6,480 nucleotides of DNA from Clostridia bacterium (GTDB lineage Bacteria > Bacillota_A > Clostridia > Oscillospirales > CAG-272). The stretch lies in the NCBI GenBank assembly GCA_017529175.1, contig JAFXNX010000109.1, forward strand, positions 1 to 6,480, written 5' to 3'. Of this stretch, positions 1 to 4,847 are shown piece by piece. Position 1 is the first letter of the stretch. Every line of letters starts with the position of its first letter. Below the pieces are notes generated by a model. That model had not been told where the DNA came from, made no database searches, and saw nothing but the letters and a program-made list of their open reading frames with translations. A program made the translations under genes and the position numbers.

Positions 1-396
1 GACGTGGAAATATTTTGCTCCCGCGAGCTTTTCAGGCGCGGGTGCCGGCGCGAGTACCGCGGGGGTGTTTCCGATGTGGAAAATGAACTTGCGCGAGCCG
101 TCCGCGAAATACGTGACGAACGCGCATCCGGTGGATATGCGGTCGTTTATCAGAACGTCGGACGTGTCGACGCCGTCGCCCGAAAGTCTTGTGAGAAGGC
201 AGCGTCCGAAATCGTCGTCTCCGACGCCGCCGATGATCTTTGCAGTGTGTCCGAGACGCGCCGCGGTATCAATGAATATCGCGGGAGCTCCGCTCGGGAA
301 AGGACCTCTGAAAGTTCCTGCGCGGTCGAGCGGTTCGTCGACCGTAGTTCTCATTATCTCGACGATTATCTCGCCCATTGTGATTATGTCTGCCAT
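1..396 (-). CDS. PfkB/ribokinase-family sugar kinase, N-terminal part (cut by window edge)
   Basis: My translation of the minus strand from the ATG at 394-396 gives 132 codons open to the left edge, so the C-terminal half is missing. It starts MADIITMGEIIVEIM and continues with GPFPSGAPAIFIDTAARLG (about residues 31-49) and IIGGVGDDDFGR (54-65). This is the usual N-terminal layout of PfkB/ribokinase-fold kinases: first beta strand, glycine-rich substrate-site signature, then the GxVGxDxxG motif. These enzymes phosphorylate sugars or related alcohols with ATP in the cytosol. The catalytic GAGD region would lie outside the window, so substrate and activity cannot be judged. A GGAGG ribosome site at 402-406 lies 5-6 nt before the ATG. 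The start is 15 nt after the stop of the ketose 3-epimerase, so the two are almost certainly one transcript. A fructokinase-like role acting on the epimerase product is inference. An oddity is isoleucine at residue 40, where the family signature usually has asparagine. Confidence 0.88.
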   Translation of the reverse strand, partial: MADIITMGEIIVEIMRTTVDEPLDRAGTFRGPFPSGAPAIFIDTAARLGHTAKIIGGVGDDDFGRCLLTRLSGDGVDTSDVLINDRISTGCAFVTYFADGSRKFIFHIGNTPAVLAPAPAPEKLAGAKYFHV

Positions 397-411
397 AATA
401 TCCTCCGAAGA

Positions 412-1278
412 TCAACCGACGAAATTCTTCTTTAAGAACACGAGACTGTCTGCGATCATCTTGTCCATCGTCTCTTCGTCCGCGTCGCCCGAGAGGTCGC
501 GGTATACTTTTATGTCTCTTGCAACGGCGCCGCCCGGCTTCATGAACGGCTCCATAACGACGCATCCGTCAAAGCCGATGTCGCGAAGCGCCTTGCCCAT
601 TTCAGCCCACGGAAGATGTCCCATTCCGGGCAGCTTGCGGTTTGCCTCGCCCACGTGAACGTGTCCGAGAAGGTCTCCCGCCTTGCGGATAGCCGCGGGA
701 AGGTCGTCCTCTTCGATATTCATGTGGAACGTGTCGAGAAGCAGCTTGCAGCTCGGGTGATCCACCTCGCGGCAGTATTTGATACCCTCTTCGCAGTCGT
801 TGAGAAGGGGAGATTCGAATCTGTTGAGCACCTCGAGGCAAAGCATGATGCCGAGCTCGTCAGCGCAGGACGCGATCTCCTTCATACCCTTGACGGAGCG
901 CTCCCACATCTCTTCCTTGCTTCCGTCAACATTCGTGTTCGGCCAGCAGTTGTAGAACGCGCCGATCAGCACCTTCGAGCCGATCTTGACCATCTGATGA
1001 AGGATATCGGTCACCCATTTGACCCCGTTTTTCCATTTCTCGGGATCACTCGAAGAAATATCGCAGCCCTTCGGCGGTCCGATATTGCAGGAGATGGTAA
1101 GTCCGAGGTCGCGGCAGTAGTCGCGAAGACGCTCTATCTCCGCGTCGCTCATATCGAGAAGGTGTCCGCCGCCTATCTCGATAACGTCAAAACCCGCCTT
1201 CTTGCACTTGTCGGCGATCTTGAAGTAATCAGCTTCCCAGTCGCGCGTCCAATAAGCGTAAAGTGTACCGAATTTCAT
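412..1278 (-). CDS. Ketose 3-epimerase, D-tagatose/D-allulose (psicose) 3-epimerase family
   Basis: 288 residues, the normal length for this TIM-barrel family. It should interconvert ketohexoses at C-3 (such as D-fructose/D-allulose or D-tagatose/D-sorbose) using a divalent metal, in the cytosol. From memory, the protein resembles the Clostridium cellulolyticum D-psicose 3-epimerase along its length: YAYW near residue 8, CLEVLNRFE (147-155), LLDTFHMNIEED (180-191), the GHVHVGEANRKLPG stretch (205-218) and VVMEPF (240-245). The four metal ligands known in the family align to Glu149, Asp182, His208 and Glu243. Glu149 and Glu243 would be the catalytic acid/base pair. Glu155, His185 and Arg214 match substrate-contact positions. 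An AAAGGAG ribosome site at 1286-1292 lies 7 nt before the ATG and fixes the start. It is the first gene of a minus-strand operon with the sugar kinase. Exact substrate preference cannot be read from sequence; a phosphorylated substrate is unlikely given the DPE-type residues. Confidence 0.9.
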   Translation of the reverse strand: MKFGTLYAYWTRDWEADYFKIADKCKKAGFDVIEIGGGHLLDMSDAEIERLRDYCRDLGLTISCNIGPPKGCDISSSDPEKWKNGVKWVTDILHQMVKIGSKVLIGAFYNCWPNTNVDGSKEEMWERSVKGMKEIASCADELGIMLCLEVLNRFESPLLNDCEEGIKYCREVDHPSCKLLLDTFHMNIEEDDLPAAIRKAGDLLGHVHVGEANRKLPGMGHLPWAEMGKALRDIGFDGCVVMEPFMKPGGAVARDIKVYRDLSGDADEETMDKMIADSLVFLKKNFVG

Positions 1279-1328
1279 TTTCAGTCTCCTTTGATATATT
1301 ATTATTTAAAAATTTACCATTCGATATG

Positions 1329-1357
1329 ATTATACTATAATTCGTCTCATATTGCCA
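1329..1357 (-). promoter_or_regulatory. Promoter candidate for the epimerase-kinase operon
   Basis: Reading the minus strand, a perfect TATAAT -10 box lies at 1329-1334. Exactly 17 nt separate it from TGGCAA (1352-1357), a poor match to the -35 consensus. A perfect -10 with a weak -35 is what an activator-dependent promoter often looks like, and a direct repeat sits just upstream of the -35. The predicted start of transcription is about 45 nt before the epimerase ATG. Confidence 0.55.
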
Positions 1358-1360
1358 TAG

Positions 1361-1393
1361 TTATTTGTTGCAAAAATACATCTTCTTTGTTGC
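1361..1393. repeat. 11-bp direct repeat with 22-bp period, possible regulator binding site
   Basis: Two copies of TT(A/C)TTTGTTGC lie at 1361-1371 and 1383-1393, identical at 10 of 11 positions and spaced exactly 22 bp, about two helical turns. In the minus-strand promoter orientation they read GCAACAAA(T/G)AA. They begin 3 nt upstream of the -35 element, so both copies would face the same side of the helix next to RNA polymerase. This is typical of activator sites such as those of AraC-type regulators. The distal copy also pairs imperfectly with GCACAAA at 1400-1406 and overlaps the -35 candidate of the rightward promoter. The bound protein is unknown and no regulator gene is in the window. 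Confidence 0.5.
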
Positions 1394-1418
1394 TTTTTTG
1401 CACAAAATAATATATAAT
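1390..1418 (+). promoter_or_regulatory. Promoter candidate for the phosphatase-mnmA-tcdA operon
   Basis: TTGCTT (1390-1395), a 17-nt spacer and a perfect TATAAT (1413-1418) form a plausible sigma-A promoter reading right, with the start codon of the phosphatase about 40 nt past the expected transcript start. Other AT-rich hexamers nearby, such as TTGCAC at 1398 with TATATA at 1423 (19-nt spacer), are weaker alternatives. The -35 overlaps the distal copy of the direct repeat, so the two divergent units could be oppositely controlled. Confidence 0.4.
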
Positions 1419-1466
1419 TCAATATATAAAGATATTTTGCTGCGGCGGGAATAGGAGGGTCGTGTT

Positions 1467-2183
1467 ATGGCTGACAATATAATAACGAAAACTCCCGTCG
1501 TACTCTGCCCGCCGGACGGGGCGGCGCATCTTGTATCGGAGAAAAGACGCCTCGTTCTGCTGATCCGTCACGGACAGACCGACTGGAACACCGTAATGCG
1601 CCTCCAGGGAAGAGAGGCCGTGCCGCTTAACGATCGCGGCGCGCTTCAGGCGAAGGAGTGCGGGGAAACGCTCTTTGAAGCGATGAAGTACGGACTTGAG
1701 ATAGACAAGGTCTGCACTTCCCCGCTCGGCAGAGCGAAGGACACCGCAAAATACATAACCGGCGAGATACGCAAGGACCGCGCCGAGATTTTCGACGAGC
1801 TGACAGAGCGCGACTACGGAGCCCTTTCCGGCACAACTCCCGACGAGCGGCGCGCGCTTCGCGCCAAAGGATTCGTTCCCGCGGAATCGGTGCCGGACGC
1901 CGCAAAAAGGATGAGGCGCGCGCTAAATGCGATCTGCCGCGCCGAAGAGGACGGCGACGCCGTCGTCGCGGTGACTCACGGAGGCGTCATCAACGCTCTT
2001 TTCTCAGTCATAACGGGAGGCGCGATCGGAACGGGAAAAAACTTTTCCGAAAACTGCGGGATATCTCTTGTCGCATACGGAACCGACGCGACGATACCTC
2101 TTGCGTACGGCCTGACGCGGGAAATGTTTCTCGATTACGCGGCAAAGTATTCCCGCCGTCTTGCCGAACTTACAAAAGAATAA
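1467..2183 (+). CDS. Histidine phosphatase superfamily protein (phosphoglycerate mutase-like)
   Basis: 238 residues. The core starts at about residue 29 with LLIRHGQTDWN, the RHG signature: Arg34 and the phospho-accepting His35. Arg89 in TSPLGRAKDTA, Glu114 in ERDYGALSG and His171 in VAVTHGG complete the catalytic set of the branch-1 histidine phosphatases, so the enzyme should be active. It would remove phosphate from a small metabolite or protein in the cytosol through a phosphohistidine intermediate. The family covers many substrates (phosphoglycerate, sugar phosphates, cobalamin precursors, phosphoproteins), and nothing visible here picks one. About 28 residues precede the core; the start is supported by AGGAGGG at 1453-1459 with 7-nt spacing, so the extension appears real. 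It has no signal peptide. It is the first gene of the operon, 20 nt before mnmA. Confidence 0.88.
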   Translation: MADNIITKTPVVLCPPDGAAHLVSEKRRLVLLIRHGQTDWNTVMRLQGREAVPLNDRGALQAKECGETLFEAMKYGLEIDKVCTSPLGRAKDTAKYITGEIRKDRAEIFDELTERDYGALSGTTPDERRALRAKGFVPAESVPDAAKRMRRALNAICRAEEDGDAVVAVTHGGVINALFSVITGGAIGTGKNFSENCGISLVAYGTDATIPLAYGLTREMFLDYAAKYSRRLAELTKE

Positions 2184-2203
2184 TCATATAAGAGCGAACG
2201 ATC

Positions 2204-3220
2204 ATGAAAAAAGTGTTTATCGGTATGAGCGGAGGAGTTGACAGCAGCGCCGCCGCTTATATTTTAAAAAAAGACAAATATGACGTGACGGGAGTCACTC
2301 ACGTCGTAACGGAGTCACGCGATGCCGCAAACGGCGCCGCGTCTCTTTGCGCCGCTATGGGGATCTCGCACATAACGCTCGATCTGCGCGATGAATTCCG
2401 GCGCGAGGTCGAAGAATACTTCGTCTCCTGCTACGAGGCGGGTAAGACGCCGAATCCGTGCGTCGTCTGCAATAAAAAGATAAAATTCCCGTTTCTTTTC
2501 TCCGCCGCGAAAGACGGCGCGGTCGCGACCGGGCACTATGCGAGAGTGGAAAAGTGCGGCTCAAGATTTGCGATAAAGAAGGGACTCGATCTCGCAAAGG
2601 ATCAGAGCTACGTCCTCTGGCAGCTCTCGCAGGAACAGCTTTCAAAGACAGTATTCCCGCTGGGAGAGCTTAAAAAGAGCGAAGTGCGAGAGATCGCGCG
2701 AGACGCGGGCTTCCCCTGCGCCGACAGCGCGGAGAGCCAGGATATATGCTTCATCCCCGACGGCGACTATAAAGCGTTCATCGAGCGCTACAGAGGACGG
2801 CAGATCGAACGCGGCTCATATTACTGGCGCGACGGTGAATACCTCGGAGAGAACGAAGGGCAGATATGCTATACCCCCGGTCAGGGAAGCGGACTCGGTA
2901 TCGCGCTCGGAAGAAAAGTATTCGTCGTGTCGAAGGACGCAAAGCAAAACCGTGTCACTCTCGGAGAAAGAGAGGACGTTATGATGCGAGAGGTCAAGGC
3001 GGACTCCGTATCGTTCATGGCGGCGGACGACCTGCCTCACCCTGAAAAACTCACGGCAAAGATAAGATACGGTAAGACGGAGAAACCGGCGATCGTTTAC
3101 CGCTCGGGGGAAGACGAGATAACCGCGCTCTTTGACGAGCCGGTATTCGCGCCCGCCGCGGGACAGTCCCTCGTCGTTTATGACGCAGACGTCATAGTCT
3201 GCGGCGGCGTCATTAAGTGA
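2204..3220 (+). CDS. mnmA: tRNA-specific 2-thiouridylase MnmA
   Basis: 338 residues, somewhat shorter than the usual 355-370. MnmA activates C2 of uridine-34 with ATP and installs sulfur in tRNAs for Lys, Glu and Gln. Visible motifs are the PP-loop GMSGGVDSS (7-15), TPNPCVVCNKKIKF (82-95), ATGHYARV (108-115), KDQSYVLWQL (132-141) and SAESQDICFIPDGDY (175-189). Cys89 and Cys182 align with the two conserved cysteines (102 and 199 in E. coli). Cys86 replaces the aspartate that E. coli has three residues earlier. The C-terminal beta-barrel part is present (RVTLG 250-254, KIRYG 286-290). Odd points are a shortened loop after the first beta-alpha unit (about residues 32-46) and YTPGQGSGLGI (223-233) where YTxGQRKGLGI is usual. 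The ribosome site is weak (AAGAG at 2190-2194, 9 nt from the ATG). The stop TGA overlaps the ribosome site of the next gene, which suggests translational coupling. Confidence 0.93.
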   Translation: MKKVFIGMSGGVDSSAAAYILKKDKYDVTGVTHVVTESRDAANGAASLCAAMGISHITLDLRDEFRREVEEYFVSCYEAGKTPNPCVVCNKKIKFPFLFSAAKDGAVATGHYARVEKCGSRFAIKKGLDLAKDQSYVLWQLSQEQLSKTVFPLGELKKSEVREIARDAGFPCADSAESQDICFIPDGDYKAFIERYRGRQIERGSYYWRDGEYLGENEGQICYTPGQGSGLGIALGRKVFVVSKDAKQNRVTLGEREDVMMREVKADSVSFMAADDLPHPEKLTAKIRYGKTEKPAIVYRSGEDEITALFDEPVFAPAAGQSLVVYDADVIVCGGVIK

Positions 3221-3227
3221 GGAGCGT

Positions 3228-3941
3228 ATGGAAAACATATATACGAGAACGGAAATGATGATAGGCGGCGAAGGCGTTGCGCGGCTGCGCGGCGCCCGCG
3301 TCATCCTTTTCGGATGCGGCGGCGTGGGCTCTTACGTCGCGGAAGCGCTCGCCAGAGCCGGCGTCGGTCATATCGCCGTCGTCGACGCGGATAAAGTCGC
3401 GCCGTCAAACCTCAACCGACAGCTTATTGCGACCGTCGATACGGTCGGAAGACCGAAAGCCGAAGTCCAGAAGGAGCGCATCCAATCGATCAATCCCGAA
3501 TGCGAAGTCGAAGCGTACGATATGTTCTATGACAAGGACACTTGCGATGCGATCGAGTTGTCGATGTTCGACTACGTCTGCGACGCGATAGACACTGTGA
3601 CGTCAAAACTGCTTTTGATAAAAAAATGTCACGAGCAAAACGTTCCCGTGATCTCTTCAATGGGAACGGGAAACAAGCTCGATCCGACGCGTTTCGAGGT
3701 ATCGGATATCTCGAAGACGTCCGTATGTCCTCTTGCAAGAGTTATGCGCCGCGAGCTGAAATCTCTCGGCATCTCTCATCTCAAGGTAGTCTACTCGAAA
3801 GAAGAAGCAAGGCGTCCTCTTTCCGACGAAGACAACGGACACGGCAAACGGACGCCGGCGAGCATTTCGTTCGTTCCCGCCTGCGCGGGGCTTATCATTG
3901 CCGGAGAAATAATAAAAGATATAGCGCGTATCGGCGGCTGA
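3228..3941 (+). CDS. tcdA: TcdA-like tRNA threonylcarbamoyladenosine dehydratase (ThiF/E1 superfamily)
   Basis: 237 residues, close to the family's usual 240-270. TcdA (CsdL) uses ATP to cyclise t6A at position 37 of ANN-decoding tRNAs to ct6A. The N-terminal RTEMMIG (7-13) is typical of the subfamily. GCGGVGS (29-35) is the nucleotide-binding loop, Asp53 and Asp55 lie at the end of the second strand, and NLNRQ (61-65) is the E1-type ATP-site motif. DAID (119-122), KTSVCPLARVMRRELK (163-178) and ISFVPACAGLIIAGEII (213-229) follow in the usual order. It has no zinc CxxC pairs or C-terminal rhodanese, which argues against MoeB/ThiF with a sulfurtransferase role. The start lies 7 nt after the mnmA stop, with GAGGAG at 3219-3224 overlapping that stop. 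It is the third gene of an operon with another tRNA anticodon-loop modifier. A different E1-like activity cannot be fully excluded. Confidence 0.88.
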   Translation: MENIYTRTEMMIGGEGVARLRGARVILFGCGGVGSYVAEALARAGVGHIAVVDADKVAPSNLNRQLIATVDTVGRPKAEVQKERIQSINPECEVEAYDMFYDKDTCDAIELSMFDYVCDAIDTVTSKLLLIKKCHEQNVPVISSMGTGNKLDPTRFEVSDISKTSVCPLARVMRRELKSLGISHLKVVYSKEEARRPLSDEDNGHGKRTPASISFVPACAGLIIAGEIIKDIARIGG

Positions 3942-3968
3942 TAAATATTTGCCGCAAGGCGCAAAAAG

Positions 3969-4000
3969 CGCGGGGAAGCGTGATGCTTCCCCGCGTTTTT
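3969..4000. terminator. Strong, probably bidirectional intrinsic terminator
   Basis: An 11-bp perfect stem, CGCGGGGAAGC (3969-3979) with GCTTCCCCGCG (3985-3995), encloses the 5-nt loop GTGAT and is followed by five T at 3996-4000. It lies 28 nt past the tcdA stop. On the other strand the same stem is followed by GC-free T-run bases complementary to the A-tract at 3963-3967, one base beyond the stem, so it can also stop the convergent zinc-ribbon gene that ends at 4015. A smaller GCGC-A5-GCGC hairpin at 3959-3971 overlaps its left base. Confidence 0.9.
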
Positions 4001-4014
4001 ATATATAGGATAAT

Positions 4015-4782
4015 TTACAGCTTTGCTCCGCAGTTTCCGCAGAACGGAGAGTTTCCTTCAACCGGAGCGCCGCAGGAAGGGCAGAATCCCCTTGTCTGAG
4101 AAGGCGCGTCGTTTTGAGGCGCGGGCTGCTCGGGGACGTACTGCTGCTCGGCGGGTTGTTCGGGCGCCTGATACGACGGCTGATAGGGTTGAGCGGGCGC
4201 CTGATAAGGTTGAGCGGGCGCCTGGTAAGGTTGAGCGGGCGCCTGATACGGCTGCTGCGGCTGATAGGGAGCACCGTAAGGAGTATACGCAGGATTCCCG
4301 TACGGAGGGATCGCGTTACGCGCGGGAGCGCGTTTCGTTATCGCCGCGACGATGACCGAGGAAATGAACAGAGCGAGTATGATATACATACCTATCGCAT
4401 AAGCGCCGTTATCGGCATCGAACAGATACTGAAGTTCGCTTGATTTCGTAAGGAAAAGTCCGATCGGAGCAAACCATAGTACCGTGCAGATAATGGACGA
4501 CGCGAGGAACGCCGATCTCGATCCGGTCGCGCCCATGATGAAGTGGAAAATACAGATGATCGCAAAGAACATCAGCACGACTACCGGGAAGAACGCAACA
4601 GGCTCTTGAAGAACTTCCCCGGCGTTGTCGAAGAAGAAATCGACCGCATCGAAGAACGGGACTTTGTAATCGCCGCTCGGGGCAAGTCCGTCGCCGAAGC
4701 TTGCCACCGGGACGAACAGAAGTACAAGTATAATAACAAGAGCTATCGCCGGATAAATGATCCTGGTAAATTTACTGCTCAT
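4015..4782 (-). CDS. Four-helix membrane protein with Q/P/Y-rich repeat tail and C-terminal zinc ribbon
   Basis: 255 residues, function not recognised. Hydrophobic segments at about 8-26, 62-83, 91-112 and 130-148 suggest four membrane helices, with an extracellular-type loop of about 35 residues after the first. A basic stretch, KRAPAR (150-155), follows the last helix and implies a cytoplasmic tail. The tail (156-232) is low complexity, rich in Pro, Gln, Tyr and Ala, with QPYQAPA repeated. It ends in a zinc ribbon: CPSC (234-237) and CGNC (248-251), with the spacing seen in the short zinc-ribbon family at protein termini. Firmicutes have many uncharacterised membrane proteins with a terminal zinc ribbon; here it is C-terminal. 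A weak AAGGA ribosome site (4793-4797) lies 10 nt before the ATG. The gene follows the dockerin protein by 65 nt with no terminator between, so readthrough is likely. Confidence 0.85.
   Translation of the reverse strand: MSSKFTRIIYPAIALVIILVLLFVPVASFGDGLAPSGDYKVPFFDAVDFFFDNAGEVLQEPVAFFPVVVLMFFAIICIFHFIMGATGSRSAFLASSIICTVLWFAPIGLFLTKSSELQYLFDADNGAYAIGMYIILALFISSVIVAAITKRAPARNAIPPYGNPAYTPYGAPYQPQQPYQAPAQPYQAPAQPYQAPAQPYQPSYQAPEQPAEQQYVPEQPAPQNDAPSQTRGFCPSCGAPVEGNSPFCGNCGAKL
4190..4252. repeat. Three tandem 21-bp units encoding the QPYQAPA repeat
   Basis: Units at 4190-4210, 4211-4231 and 4232-4252 share the core TGAGCGGGCGCCTG and differ at only a few bases. Each encodes one heptad-length unit of the proline/glutamine-rich tail of the zinc-ribbon membrane protein on the minus strand. 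Degenerate relatives continue on the left (GGGCGCCTGATACG at about 4162-4175). The near identity of the units at DNA level points to recent slippage or unequal recombination, so copy number may vary between strains. Confidence 0.85.
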
Positions 4783-4799
4783 TTTGATACCATCCTTAT

Positions 4800-4827
4800 A
4801 TTAATTGAAATTTATTAATTGAAATTC
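4800..4827. repeat. 14-bp tandem repeat in the gap upstream of the zinc-ribbon gene
   Basis: ATTAATTGAAATTT (4800-4813) is followed directly by ATTAATTGAAATTC (4814-4827), identical at 13 of 14 positions. It lies in the 65-nt gap between the dockerin gene and the membrane protein gene, just upstream of the latter's ribosome site. It may be simple slippage in AT-rich DNA or part of a promoter region. Confidence 0.7.
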
Positions 4828-4839
4828 AGTCTGACTCAA
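4812..4839 (-). promoter_or_regulatory. Weak internal promoter candidate for the zinc-ribbon gene
   Basis: On the minus strand TTGAGT (4834-4839) and TAATAA (4812-4817) are separated by 16 nt. Each matches the consensus at four of six bases, and the -10 falls in the 14-bp tandem repeat. It could give the membrane protein its own transcript in addition to readthrough from the dockerin gene. The AT-richness of the gap makes chance matches likely. Confidence 0.22.
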
Positions 4840-4847
4840 ACCTTATA

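Noticed and set aside
65..658. Plus-strand open frames over the kinase and epimerase end (4-435 and 65-658)
   Set aside because: They lie opposite clear kinase and epimerase reading frames, lack ribosome sites, and their Ser/Arg-rich translations look like shadow frames.
616..1329. 237-codon plus-strand open frame opposite the ketose 3-epimerase
   Set aside because: It is fully antisense to a gene with intact family motifs and a good ribosome site, has no recognisable motif itself, and arises from GC-biased codon positions.
1279..1466. Riboswitch or small RNA in the divergent AT-rich gap
   Set aside because: I see no stable stem set or known riboswitch core; leaders to either gene would be only about 40-50 nt, and the structure present is better explained by promoters and a protein-binding repeat.
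3542..4099. 185-codon plus-strand frame overlapping tcdA and the convergent gene end
   Set aside because: It runs through the strong terminator hairpin and overlaps real genes in other frames; its Arg-rich product resembles nothing.
4190..4252. Possible CRISPR-like or mobile-element repeat
   Set aside because: The 21-bp units are directly adjacent with no spacers and stay in frame as QPYQAPA, so they are a coding repeat.
4783..4847. Intrinsic terminator after the dockerin gene
   Set aside because: The gap has only AT-rich direct repeats with short accidental pairings and no GC-rich stem followed by a T-run, so I treat the two genes as probably cotranscribed.
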